DNA of 47,966 nt from JBQCHF01 sp051953655 (GCA_051953655.1 JBQCIO010000075.1:1-47966), one strand, 5' to 3'; counted from the stretch's first letter, positions 31,995 through 39,592 are shown. Numbers and translations are program-made. The notes: generated from the sequence alone by a model not told the origin.

Positions 31995-33083
31995 ATGACC
32001 CTGGACTTCGCCCTCGTGCCCAACGCCGCGCCGCTGCCCGAGGCAGAGCGCGCCGCGGTACTCGCGAACCCCGGGTTCGGGAAGCACTTCACCGACCACA
32101 TGGTGCTGGCCACCTGGACCGGCGAGCAGGGCTGGCACGACGCCCGCGTCCAGGCCTACGGCCCGATCTCGCTGGACCCCTCGGCCGCCGTCCTGCACTA
32201 CGCGCAGGAGATCTTCGAGGGCCTCAAGGCCTACCGGCACGCCGACGGTTCGGTCTGGACCTTCCGCCCGCAGGCCAACGCCGCGCGGATGCAGCGCAGC
32301 GCCCAGCGGCTGGCCCTGCCGGCGCTCGACGTCGAGGACTTCGTGGCCGCCGTCGACCTGCTGGTGCGCACCGACGAGGCGTGGGTGCCCTCGGGCGGGG
32401 AGACCAGCCTCTACCTGCGCCCGTTCATGTTCGCCAGCGAGGCCTTCCTCGGCGTGCGCCCCTCCAACGAGGTGACGTTCTGCGTCATCGCCTCGCCGGC
32501 CGGCGCCTACTTCGCCAAGGGCCCGGTGCCGGTCAGCATCTGGGTCTCCGAGCACTACACCCGCGCCGCGGCCGGCGGCACCGGCGCGGCCAAGTGCGGC
32601 GGCAACTACGCCGCCAGCCTGCTGGCCCAGCAGGAGGCCTACGCGCGGGGCTGCGACCAGGTGGTGTTCCTCGACGCGCTCGAGCACCGCTGGGTGGAGG
32701 AGCTCGGCGGCATGAACCTCTACTTCGTCCTCGACGACGACAGCATCGTCACCCCCGAGCTCACCGGCACCATCCTCGAGGGCGTCACGCGCGACTCGAT
32801 CGTCACCTTGGCCGGGGAGCTCGGCCACAAGGTCGAGGAGCGCAAGGTCTCCATCGACGAGTGGCGCGACGGCGTGGCCAGCGGCCGGATCCGCGAGGTC
32901 TTCGCCTGCGGCACCGCCGCCGTCGTCACCCCGATCGGCACCCTCAGGTGGACCGGCGGCGAGGTCACGCACGGCGACGGGCAGACCGCCGGCCCGGTCA
33001 CCACCGCCGTGCGCAGCGCCCTGCTGGACATCCAGTACGGCCGTCGCGACGACGTCCACGGCTGGATGCACCGGGTCGTCTGA
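31995..33083 (+). CDS. ilvE: Branched-chain amino acid aminotransferase IlvE
   Basis: The PLP enzyme that makes the final transfer to valine, leucine and isoleucine. 362 residues (fold type IV). Seen: LHYAQEIFEGLKAYR near 67, RPQANAARMQRSAQRL near 90, YLRPFMFASE near 138, the PLP Lys in GAAKCGGNYAAS near 198-209, and EELGGMNLYFV near 236. TAATCT (31982-31987) lies 7 nt before ATG 31995 without a ribosome site, so the gene is probably leaderless with its own promoter inside the end of gatD. Confidence 0.96.
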   Translation: MTLDFALVPNAAPLPEAERAAVLANPGFGKHFTDHMVLATWTGEQGWHDARVQAYGPISLDPSAAVLHYAQEIFEGLKAYRHADGSVWTFRPQANAARMQRSAQRLALPALDVEDFVAAVDLLVRTDEAWVPSGGETSLYLRPFMFASEAFLGVRPSNEVTFCVIASPAGAYFAKGPVPVSIWVSEHYTRAAAGGTGAAKCGGNYAASLLAQQEAYARGCDQVVFLDALEHRWVEELGGMNLYFVLDDDSIVTPELTGTILEGVTRDSIVTLAGELGHKVEERKVSIDEWRDGVASGRIREVFACGTAAVVTPIGTLRWTGGEVTHGDGQTAGPVTTAVRSALLDIQYGRRDDVHGWMHRVV

Positions 33084-33100
33084 CCCTGCCGGCCTCCACC

Positions 33101-33127
33101 CGGACGGCGCGGACGGCCCGAACGGCC
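33101..33127. repeat. Three 9 bp tandem units after ilvE
   Basis: CGGACGGCG, CGGACGGCC and CGAACGGCC follow one another between the convergent ilvE and a small membrane-protein gene. The unit length equals that of similar short arrays at 37717-37761 and near 29891. Confidence 0.6.
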
Positions 33128-33128
33128 C

Positions 33129-33473
33129 TCAGGCCGCGACCGGCCGGGACAGCCGGCGCGCGGTCCACCAGACCAGCACGCTCCAGGCCAGCCAGAGGGC
33201 AGCGGCCAGGACGAGGCTCGTCACCGGCGTCCAGTCGGTGAAGGTCGCCGAGCCGTAGCCGTCGTAGCGGCAGGTCAGCCGGGTGGGGCCGGTCCAGGAC
33301 GGGCCCGAGTAGCCGCCGGCACCGGCGGGGAGGCGCCCTTCCGCGCCGCAGAAGCTCTCCCCGAGCGACCGGGCGAGCTGGGCCAGGGCGAACAGCGGGA
33401 GCAGCGTTCCCACGAGCCAGGCGAGCGCCGCACCGGTCCGCACCGTCAGCCTGCGCGCCCTCGTCGCCGTCAC
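33129..33473 (-). CDS. Small two-span membrane protein (114 aa)
   Basis: It starts at the GTG at 33473 and reads leftward to a TGA at 33129-33131. A basic N-terminus (TATRARRLTVR) precedes a membrane helix (ALAWLVGTLLPLFALAQLA, about 16-34); an outside loop carries two Cys (ESFCGAE, LTCRYDG) that could form a disulfide; a second helix follows (VTSLVLAAALWLAWSVLVWW, about 84-103) with a basic tail. No family is recognised. Divergent from cimA. Confidence 0.6.
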   Translation of the reverse strand: MTATRARRLTVRTGAALAWLVGTLLPLFALAQLARSLGESFCGAEGRLPAGAGGYSGPSWTGPTRLTCRYDGYGSATFTDWTPVTSLVLAAALWLAWSVLVWWTARRLSRPVAA

Positions 33474-33544
33474 CCCGTCACCCCCGGTGAGCGCCGAGGG
33501 TATCCGGACCCAGGTCCGGATGCTGGGACGACTCTCCCGTGTGC

Positions 33545-33581
33545 TGGACAGGACGAGGAACCGTCCTGTCATAATGGCCGG
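33545..33581 (+). promoter_or_regulatory. Promoter of the cimA leader
   Basis: CATAAT (33570-33575), one base from the -10 consensus, ends exactly 6 nt before GTG 33582, so the leader mRNA should start at that codon. TGGACA (33545-33550) is a possible -35 with a rather long 19 bp spacer. Confidence 0.55.
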
Positions 33582-33608
33582 GTGCAGCCGGTGGTGATTA
33601 CCGACTAG
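33582..33608 (+). CDS. Putative cimA leader peptide
   Basis: GTG CAG CCG GTG GTG ATT ACC GAC TAG encodes Met-Gln-Pro-Val-Val-Ile-Thr-Asp. Consecutive Val-Val-Ile-Thr codons in front of an isoleucine-pathway gene are what an amino-acid-sensing attenuator needs. The peptide is followed at once by one hairpin (33608-33632) and then an intrinsic terminator (33633-33670), the classical 1:2 and 3:4 arrangement, 92 bp before cimA. It is only eight codons, so coding rests on this context, not on composition. Confidence 0.55.
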   Translation: MQPVVITD

Positions 33609-33632
33609 CGCGCCGGTCACGGACCAGCGCGC
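33608..33632 (+). promoter_or_regulatory. Leader hairpin (1:2-like) before the cimA terminator
   Basis: GCGCGC (33608-33613) pairs with GCGCGC (33627-33632), and GGTC (33615-33618) with GACC (33622-33625) around a 3 nt loop. It begins on the last base of the leader-peptide stop, so a ribosome stalled on the Val/Ile codons or waiting at the stop would affect it. Confidence 0.55.
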
Positions 33633-33670
33633 AGACCTCTCGCACCTCGTGCGGGGGGTCTTCGTCTTTT
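33633..33670 (+). terminator. Attenuator terminator upstream of cimA
   Basis: A 13 bp stem (33633-33645 with 33649-33661, two G-U pairs, 3 nt loop) is followed by TCGTCTTTT. An intrinsic terminator placed in a 5' leader with no upstream gene on the same strand to terminate. Confidence 0.75.
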
Positions 33671-33761
33671 CCGGGCCGGTGCGCGAACCCATGGTTCCCA
33701 CGGCCGGCCGGTGGGGCGGGGCGGTGACAGCCGGGGGAACGCGAGGCGGAGGCAGGACGAG

Positions 33762-35408
33762 ATGGACCAGCGAGCAGACGGTCTCCCGGACGGTTCCGGG
33801 GACGGTTTTCACGTCTACGACACGACGCTGCGCGACGGCGCCCAGCAGGAGGGCCTGTCGCTCACCGTGGTGGACAAGCTCGCCATCGCCGCGCACCTGG
33901 ACCAGCTCGGCGTCGGCTTCATCGAGGGCGGGTGGCCCGGGGCGAACCCCAAGGACACCGAGTTCTTCCGCCGCGCCAGGACGGACCTCAAGCTCGAGCA
34001 CGCACAGCTCGCCGCGTTCGGCGCGACCCGCCGGGCCGGTGCGAAGGCCGCCGACGACCCCCTGGTGGCCGCCCTGCGCGACTCGGGCGCGCCCGTCGTG
34101 ACCCTGGTGGCCAAGAGCCACGACCGGCACGTCGAGCTGGCCCTGCGCACCACCCTGGCCGAGAACCTGGCGATGGTGCGCGACACCGTGGCGCACCTGC
34201 GGGCCGAGGGCCAGCGGGTGTTCGTCGACGCCGAGCACTTCTTCGACGGCTGGGCCAGCGACCCGGCCTACGCCCGAGAGGTGGTCCTCGCCGCGTTCGA
34301 GGCGGGAGCGGAGGTCGTCGCGCTGTGCGACACCAACGGCGGCATGCTGCCCCGCGAGCTGGCCGACGTCGTCGCCTCGGTGGCCGGGGCCGCGGGGGAG
34401 GGGCGCCTCGGCATCCACTGCCACAACGACACCGGCTGCGCGGTGGCCAACACCCTCGCCGCGGTGGAGGCCGGTGCGACCCACGTCCAGGGGTGCCTCA
34501 ACGGCTACGGCGAGCGCACGGGCAACGCCGACCTGGTCACCGTGGTCGCCGACCTCCAGCTCAAGCGCGGCCTGCCCCTGCTGCCGGACGGGCGCCTGGC
34601 CGAGGCCTTCCGCATCTCCCACGCGGTGTCGGAGATCACCAACGTGGCGCCCTACTCGCGCCAGCCCTACGTCGGCATGTCCGCCTTCGCCCACAAGGCC
34701 GGGCTGCACGCCAGCGCTATCAAGGTCGACCCCGACCTCTACCAGCACACCCAGCCCGAGCGGGTCGGCAACGACATGCGCATGCTCGTCTCGGACATGG
34801 CCGGGCGGGCCAGCGTGGAGCTCAAGGGCCGCGAGCTCGGCTACGACCTCTCCGGCGACCGGGAGCTGGTCACGCGGATCACCGACCGGGTCAAGGAGCT
34901 CGAGGCGAGGGGCTACACCTTCGAGGCCGCGGACGCCTCGTTCGAGCTGCTGCTGCGGGAGATGGTCGACGGCGCCAAGCCGGAGTTCTTCACCACCGAG
35001 TCCTGGCGGGTGGTGGTGGACAGCCGCACCGACGGTGAGCCGGTGGCCGAGGCGGTGGTGAAGGTGCACGCCGGGGGCGAGCGGATCGTGAGCGTGGGCG
35101 AGGGGAACGGCCCGGTCAACGCCCTCGACCACGCGCTGCGCACCGCGCTCGCCCAGGCCTACCCGGTGCTCGAGCGCCTCGAGCTGGTCGACTACCGCGT
35201 GCGCATCCTCGACGGCGGCCACGGCACCGATGCGATCACCCGCGTGCTGGTCGAGACCAGCGACGGCGAGACCTCCTGGGACACCGTCGGTGTGGCGGCC
35301 AACGTCATCGACGCGTCCTGGCAGGCGCTCGTCGACGCCGTCACCTACGGCCTGCTGCGCCACCGCGACAAGGGCACGGGCGGCTTCGGAACGATCACGG
35401 GGACGTGA
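33762..35408 (+). CDS. cimA: Citramalate synthase CimA
   Basis: Condenses pyruvate and acetyl-CoA to (R)-citramalate, a threonine-independent route to 2-ketobutyrate for isoleucine. 548 residues from ATG 33762, with GGCGGAGGCAGGACG upstream. Seen: YDTTLRDGAQQEGLSL near 20, the metal site HCHNDTGCAVAN near 220, NGYGERTGNADL near 247, SAFAHKAGLHASAI near 306, and a C-terminal LeuA-type allosteric domain (about 425-535). 2-Isopropylmalate synthases share these motifs; the CimA assignment rests on the overall layout and length. The last residues (GFGTITGT) and the TGA stop are read from the palindromic repeat at 35385. Confidence 0.93.
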   Translation: MDQRADGLPDGSGDGFHVYDTTLRDGAQQEGLSLTVVDKLAIAAHLDQLGVGFIEGGWPGANPKDTEFFRRARTDLKLEHAQLAAFGATRRAGAKAADDPLVAALRDSGAPVVTLVAKSHDRHVELALRTTLAENLAMVRDTVAHLRAEGQRVFVDAEHFFDGWASDPAYAREVVLAAFEAGAEVVALCDTNGGMLPRELADVVASVAGAAGEGRLGIHCHNDTGCAVANTLAAVEAGATHVQGCLNGYGERTGNADLVTVVADLQLKRGLPLLPDGRLAEAFRISHAVSEITNVAPYSRQPYVGMSAFAHKAGLHASAIKVDPDLYQHTQPERVGNDMRMLVSDMAGRASVELKGRELGYDLSGDRELVTRITDRVKELEARGYTFEAADASFELLLREMVDGAKPEFFTTESWRVVVDSRTDGEPVAEAVVKVHAGGERIVSVGEGNGPVNALDHALRTALAQAYPVLERLELVDYRVRILDGGHGTDAITRVLVETSDGETSWDTVGVAANVIDASWQALVDAVTYGLLRHRDKGTGGFGTITGT

Positions 35409-35480
35409 TCCTTCCATGCTTACCGCCGCAGATCTGTCGCGGTAAGCAGGGATCGATCACGCCCACGTGATCGTTCCGAA
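35385..35480. repeat. 96 bp palindromic repeat, full copy B
   Basis: Same length and design as the copy at 29724: outer arms TTCGGAACGATCACG and its complement, arm hairpins GATCACG-GGGA-CGTGATC and GATCACG-CCCA-CGTGATC, centre AGATCT with slightly degenerate flanks (GCTTACCGCCGCAGATCTG). It overlaps the last 24 bp of cimA and provides its stop codon. It lies between convergent cimA and the hemerythrin gene. Confidence 0.92.
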
Positions 35481-35505
35481 CCGGTCGGAGGTGGTCCGGC
35501 TGCCG

Positions 35506-36309
35506 TCACACCCTGGTGATCAGCAGCCGCCAGGCCTCGGGCCCCTCGTCGAGGTAGCGCACCTCGAGCCCGCCGCCGGCCCGCTCGGAGAGCTGGTGCA
35601 GCAGCGGCAGGGGGTTGTGCGGGGCGACCAGCACCAGGCTCGCGCCGGCGGGCACGGCGTCGAAGGCGCCGAACACGGTGGCGTGGCGGATGGCGTGCGG
35701 CACGTTGCGGACGTCGAGCTCGGGCACGCCCTCGTCGCTCTCCCCGCAACCGCAGGCGTGGCCGCCGCCGCACCCGTGCGACGCCTCCTGCGCCGGCACG
35801 CCGGCAGCCGCCGGCCGGTGCGCGTCCTGCGCGTGGTGCAGCTCGTCGACGACGTCGGCCAGCGACACGCCCGGGTCGGCCGCCACCAGCGGCACCAGCA
35901 GCTCGTCCTCCTTCGCGCGGTGCACGGCGAACAGGGTGCCCAGGGCGCCCGCGGTGGCCGTGGCCCGCGCCGGGTCCGGTGCGCTGCCGAGCGTGTGCAC
36001 CAGCGACTGGATGGTGCGGTGCTCGGCGATCATCGCCTCGATGAGCAGGCGCGCCTGCTCGTAGCGCGTGCCCACCGCGTAGATCGACTCCTCCTCGCCC
36101 AGGGCGTGGGGCAGCAGCTCGCCGGTGCAGAACTCGTGCAGCCGCCGGGTCGCCGCGGCCGAGGCGTCGGCGTCGGGGGCGGTCACGACCGCCTCGACGA
36201 GGTGGTCGAGCCGGCCGGTCAGCGCGGCGTGGTGCTCGCGCACCGCCTCGACGGCGGCGCTGTCGGCCCGGCTGCTGCCGAGGGCGACGTCGGCGGGGGT
36301 GGTGGTCAT
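35506..36309 (-). CDS. Hemerythrin-DUF2249 fusion protein
   Basis: 267 residues from the ATG at 36309, preceded by GGAGA. Residues about 20-170 form a hemerythrin-like four-helix domain with the di-iron ligands visible in VREHHAAL, LHEFCTGELLPHALGEEESIY, AEHRTI and FAVHRAKEDELLVPL. A Gly/Cys/His-rich linker (HGCGGGHACGCGE, near 182) could bind metal. Residues about 200-267 are a DUF2249 domain (LDVRNVPHAIRHATVFGAF, then VLVAPHNPLPLLHQL). It probably binds oxygen or nitric oxide, or stores/repairs iron; the context with NnrS-like and Fe-S genes favours a nitrosative-stress role. Last gene of the leftward operon. Confidence 0.85.
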   Translation of the reverse strand: MTTTPADVALGSSRADSAAVEAVREHHAALTGRLDHLVEAVVTAPDADASAAATRRLHEFCTGELLPHALGEEESIYAVGTRYEQARLLIEAMIAEHRTIQSLVHTLGSAPDPARATATAGALGTLFAVHRAKEDELLVPLVAADPGVSLADVVDELHHAQDAHRPAAAGVPAQEASHGCGGGHACGCGESDEGVPELDVRNVPHAIRHATVFGAFDAVPAGASLVLVAPHNPLPLLHQLSERAGGGLEVRYLDEGPEAWRLLITRV

Positions 36310-36341
36310 GGCGTGTCTCCGATGGGTGGTAGGAGGAGGAT

Positions 36342-36593
36342 TCAGGCGGCCGATCGGCCGATGCGCACCCGCCAGGTCTGCGGGCCCTGCTCGAGGTAGT
36401 CCCACGAGAACTCGCCCGGGTGCTCGGCGGCGAACTGGTAGTAGAGCGGCTTGGGGTCGTGGTCGTTCACCAGCACGAAGTCCTCGCCGGCCGGCAGCGC
36501 GGTCCAGGTGCCGAAGATGAGCTCGTGCCGGCGGGCGGGGACCTCCTCGCGGACGTCGAGGACGTGCTCGCTGGCGTGCGCGGTGTCGCTCAT
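36342..36593 (-). CDS. DUF2249 protein (83 aa)
   Basis: A stand-alone DUF2249 domain related in fold to TusA/SirA: LDVREEVPARRHELIFGTW near 12-30, FVLVNDHDPKPLYYQF near 39-54, and WDYLEQGPQTWRVRIGR near 64-80. The Cys of true TusA proteins is not present. AAGGAGA precedes the ATG. It pairs with the DUF2249 half of the next gene, 32 bp away; such proteins are frequent beside NO-related genes, but their reaction is unknown. Confidence 0.85.
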   Translation of the reverse strand: MSDTAHASEHVLDVREEVPARRHELIFGTWTALPAGEDFVLVNDHDPKPLYYQFAAEHPGEFSWDYLEQGPQTWRVRIGRSAA

Positions 36594-36637
36594 GGACGTT
36601 CTCCTTCAGGTGCGGGCAGGTTCGGGGCGGGCAGGGG

Positions 36638-37342
36638 TCAGGCGGCCGCGGGCTGCGGCGCCTGCGCGGCGGCCTCGGGGCGGTGCGGCAGCCGGGCGGC
36701 CAGCCAGGCCAGGGCGCGGGCGCCGGACAGGCACTCGCCCAGCTCGGTGACGACCACCGGCAGCGGCTGGCCGCCGCGCTGCTGCCAGACCCGGCGCGCG
36801 GTCTCGATCCGGCGCTGGCCCTGGGTGGTGAGCGGCCCGCCGCCGGGGGCGACGAGGAAGCCCTCCCGTCGGCTGGTGCTCACCCAGTCGCCGACGCCGA
36901 GCGGCACGACCGGCACGTTGACCACCCGCCGGAACTCGATCGGGCCCGCCGGGGGACGGGGGTTGAGCACGCCGAACACGACCGAGCGGACCACCTCGTA
37001 GTCGTCCACCCGCCGGTGCGCCACCCACATCGCGTCGAACAGGGCGCGGCGCATCGCCGGCGCCACGCCATCGGTCTCCGACTCGGCGTAGGCGGCGGTG
37101 GCCGCCCGGCTGTTGAAGACCGGGACGCCGACGTCGGGCACCAGCTCACCCGGCAGCGACAGCCGGCGGGCGAGCTCGGCGCGCGCCGGGTCCAGCGGTC
37201 GTCCCCCGACCGGCCAGGTGCGGTCGGACTCGACGGCGAGCCAGCGCACCTCGTGCAGCCCGAGCGAGACGATCTGCTCCACCCGCTGGCTGGCCAGGAA
37301 CGAGAGGGGGTCGGCGAAGTCGCCGACGACGAGGACGCTCAT
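36638..37342 (-). CDS. DsbA/thioredoxin-fold protein without CxxC
   Basis: 234 residues from the ATG at 37342. VVGDFADPLSFLASQRVEQI near 5-24 matches the start of DsbA/FrnE-type or HCCA-isomerase-type thioredoxin folds, with DPLS where a CxxC would sit, so it is unlikely to be a dithiol oxidase. A helical insert follows, then PVFNSRAATAAYAE near 87. The last 40 residues include ELGECLSGARALAWLAARLP. Coupled to the gene before it through an ATGA overlap (37339-37342). It could act as a glutathione- or mycothiol-linked isomerase; that is a guess. Confidence 0.65.
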   Translation of the reverse strand: MSVLVVGDFADPLSFLASQRVEQIVSLGLHEVRWLAVESDRTWPVGGRPLDPARAELARRLSLPGELVPDVGVPVFNSRAATAAYAESETDGVAPAMRRALFDAMWVAHRRVDDYEVVRSVVFGVLNPRPPAGPIEFRRVVNVPVVPLGVGDWVSTSRREGFLVAPGGGPLTTQGQRRIETARRVWQQRGGQPLPVVVTELGECLSGARALAWLAARLPHRPEAAAQAPQPAAA

Positions 37343-37674
37343 CGCCGCCACCCCAGCAGCTCCTTGGCGTGCTCGCTCATGTCCCGGTCCGGCTCCCACG
37401 GCGGTGACCACACGATCTGGACGTCGACGTCGAGCACCTCGTCCACCTGCAGCAGCAGGTCGCGGATCTCGCCGACGATGTAGGGCCCGAGCGGGCAGGC
37501 CGGGGTGGTCAGCGTCGTGACCACCCGGACCGCGCCGCCCGGTGCCACCGCGACGTTGCGCAGCAGACCCAGGTCGACGATGTTGATGCCGACCTCGGGG
37601 TCGATGACCTCGCGCAGCAGCTCGGTGACGGTCTCTTCGGTGGGTGCTGCGGTGAGCAGCTCGGGGACGAGCAC
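37339..37674 (-). CDS. MIP18/PaaD-family Fe-S assembly factor
   Basis: 111 residues. The GTG at 37674 has a strong AAGGAGG 8 nt upstream, which decides the start. VTELLREVIDPEVGINIVDL near 16-35, then VVTTLTTPACPLGPYI near 51-66 with the conserved Cys, then VQIVWSPPWEPD near 84-95 define the DUF59/MIP18 family, whose members (SufT, PaaD) help insert Fe-S clusters. Its place in an operon with an Fe-S-type regulator and a hemerythrin suggests repair or delivery of clusters under nitrosative stress. Confidence 0.88.
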   Translation of the reverse strand: MLVPELLTAAPTEETVTELLREVIDPEVGINIVDLGLLRNVAVAPGGAVRVVTTLTTPACPLGPYIVGEIRDLLLQVDEVLDVDVQIVWSPPWEPDRDMSEHAKELLGWRR

Positions 37675-37688
37675 GGCTCGGCCCTCCT

Positions 37689-38861
37689 TCAGCGTGATGA
37701 CGGGGTGAGTGGGTGTCGCACGGAGCGCACGGAGCGCACTGAGCGCACTGAGCGCACGGCGTGCGCGGTGACGGCGACGAAGCAGAGCAGGGCGACCTCG
37801 TTGAGTACGCCGCCCACCTGCCACAGCAGGCGGCTGCCGGCCACGTCTCCTCCGACGACGCGTAGGAGCAAGGAGCCCTGCAGCAGCGCGACGTGCCCGT
37901 AGAAGTGCGGGCGGTAGGGGACGGCGGCTCGGAACACGGCGGGCACGATGACCGGCGCGTGCGCGAAGACCATGCCGATGACGAAGCCGAGGAACAGCGC
38001 GTGCAGCATGGCGTCGTAGGCGCTGCCGTCCTCCAGCGTGCCGAACGCCAGCCACAGCGACCCGGCCAGCGCCAGCCAGCCGTAGCCGGCCAGCAGGCAG
38101 ACCGCCATGTAGCGGGGCAGCCCGTGCTGGCGCACCGTCCGGCGGGCGACGTCGTGCACCGCCAGCCATGCCGCCAGGGCCATCAGGCCGGCGCCGGCCA
38201 CGCGCACGCCGGCGGCGACGTCGGCAACGGACACCACCAGGCCGCCGACGAACACCGCCGCGGCCGCGACGAACCAGGCGCGGGCGGCGTCGGTGAGCCG
38301 AACCAGCCGGGACAGCTCGAGCCGCTCGCCGGTGATGGTGAGCACGAGGAACCCGGCGAGCCAGGGCACGACGAGCGCCACGTCCCAGCCGGCCAGCCAC
38401 AGGAACCCCGCGGTGAGCCAGGAGAAGGCGCCGGCGGCCATCACGGCCAGGTGCAGGCTCGCCTGCCGCTGGGCCGCGAGGGCGTAGAGGCCGACCAGGC
38501 CGGCCCCCGCGGCCGTCAGCAGCACCTGCCCGACGACGAGCGGGAGCCCGACGGCCAGGGCGGCGCCGCCCAGCCCGGCGGCGGCGGGCACGGTGTAGCC
38601 GGCTCCGACGTCGAGGGCGACCGCCCGTTCCAGCGAGATCAGCGTGCCGAGGAAGCCCAGCACCATGAGCGGGCCGTGCACCTCGGCGAAGTCGGTGCCC
38701 GGGGAGAGGCGGTGCGGGCTGGGCACGGGCAGCCCGAGCAGCAGCAGCGCGGCCCACAGGCCGGACAGCAGGGCGAGCAGGCCGAGCGCGCCCAGGGCGA
38801 GCCGGGGGCGCGGGACGCGGCGGGGTGCCGCGGTCCGGGGACGGTCGAGGACGCTGGTCAT
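37689..38861 (-). CDS. NnrS-like polytopic membrane protein
   Basis: 390 residues from the ATG at 38861. About eleven to twelve hydrophobic segments. FAEVHGPLMVLGFLGTLISL near 60 and MLHALFLGFVIGMVFAHAP near 275, followed by HFYGHVALLQGSLLLRV, carry the His residues expected in NnrS-type haem-binding membrane proteins, which ease nitric oxide stress. The C-terminus contains five Arg-Ser-Val type units from a 9 bp tandem repeat (37717-37761). The start overlaps the regulator stop (ATGA), so they are one transcript. The family match is moderate; some relatives are simply called hypothetical. Confidence 0.65.
   Translation of the reverse strand: MTSVLDRPRTAAPRRVPRPRLALGALGLLALLSGLWAALLLLGLPVPSPHRLSPGTDFAEVHGPLMVLGFLGTLISLERAVALDVGAGYTVPAAAGLGGAALAVGLPLVVGQVLLTAAGAGLVGLYALAAQRQASLHLAVMAAGAFSWLTAGFLWLAGWDVALVVPWLAGFLVLTITGERLELSRLVRLTDAARAWFVAAAAVFVGGLVVSVADVAAGVRVAGAGLMALAAWLAVHDVARRTVRQHGLPRYMAVCLLAGYGWLALAGSLWLAFGTLEDGSAYDAMLHALFLGFVIGMVFAHAPVIVPAVFRAAVPYRPHFYGHVALLQGSLLLRVVGGDVAGSRLLWQVGGVLNEVALLCFVAVTAHAVRSVRSVRSVRSVRHPLTPSSR
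37717..37761. repeat. Five 9 bp tandem units in the 3' end of a membrane-protein gene
   Basis: The units CGCACGGAG, CGCACGGAG, CGCACTGAG, CGCACTGAG and CGCACGGCG encode an Arg-Ser-Val repeat on the minus strand. Changes in copy number would keep the frame. Confidence 0.8.
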
Positions 38862-39544
38862 GACGCCCGCCGCTCGGCGTCCGTGCGCAGCCGGGCCACG
38901 CACCGGGTCGGGGTGACGAACGGCTCCAGCGCGGTGGCCCGGACCGGCGCCCCGAGCTCGTCCAGCGCGCCCTGCATGAGACCGAGGTGGATGGCGCAGA
39001 CCACGTCGGTGTGGTCGCGGGCGATCTCCTCGAACGGGCAGTGGTGCAGCCGGACCTCGGTCTCGCCGTCCTGGCCGGGGCAGGTCTCCGGGGCGAAGCC
39101 GATGGCGTCGAGCAGCCGGTTGAGCCGGGCGACGGCCTCGTCGGCGTCGATGCGCTCGGACGGGGCGGCGCGCTCGACCAGGTGACGCCCCCAGGCCCGT
39201 CCGGCGTCCCGCGCGGTGCTGCCCGCGCCAGGCAGCGACGCGACCAGCCCGGTCAGCATCTCGGCCAGCAGCGCGTAGCTGCGCGGGCCGCCGCCGGCGG
39301 CGCGGACCGTGTAGAGCATGCGCGGGCGCCCCGGCGTGGCCCGCTCCTCCGGGGCCCGCTCGACCAGGCCGTCGTCGACGAGGCCGTCCAGGTGGAAGCG
39401 CGCCGTGGTCGGGCGGAGCCCGCCGGTTCGCGCCACCTCGGCCACCGTGAGCGGGCGGCCGGCGTCGCGCAGCTGCGCCAGCACCTCGGCGCGCCGGCCC
39501 GAGACGGCCGGCTCGCCGCCGGGGTCCCGCAGGCTCCGCTCCAC
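38858..39544 (-). CDS. SufR/ArsR-like Fe-S-type transcription regulator
   Basis: 228 residues. The N-terminal winged helix (RRAEVLAQLRDAGRPLTVAEVAR, then RPTTARFHLDGLVDDGLVE, about 17-65) is followed by a wing with RPRMLYTV. In the C-terminal half, Cys occur in ETCPGQ, HHCPFEEIA, DVVCAIHLG and PTRCVARL, the layout seen in SufR-type regulators that hold an Fe-S cluster. It probably senses iron-sulfur status or NO and controls the operon it heads and the divergent gene, through the AT-rich repeats at 39614-39640. It overlaps the NnrS-like gene by 4 nt. Confidence 0.78.
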   Translation of the reverse strand: MERSLRDPGGEPAVSGRRAEVLAQLRDAGRPLTVAEVARTGGLRPTTARFHLDGLVDDGLVERAPEERATPGRPRMLYTVRAAGGGPRSYALLAEMLTGLVASLPGAGSTARDAGRAWGRHLVERAAPSERIDADEAVARLNRLLDAIGFAPETCPGQDGETEVRLHHCPFEEIARDHTDVVCAIHLGLMQGALDELGAPVRATALEPFVTPTRCVARLRTDAERRAS

Positions 39545-39592
39545 GCCCGCTCCTTCCCTCGCCGTCCGGTCTCCTGCTCCTCGAGTCCGGGC

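Noticed and set aside
33474..35417. Extension of the small minus-strand membrane protein through the whole of cimA
   Set aside because: The extra 648 codons are antisense to cimA and would carry no ribosome site at the far start; the GTG at 33473 gives a sensible two-span protein.
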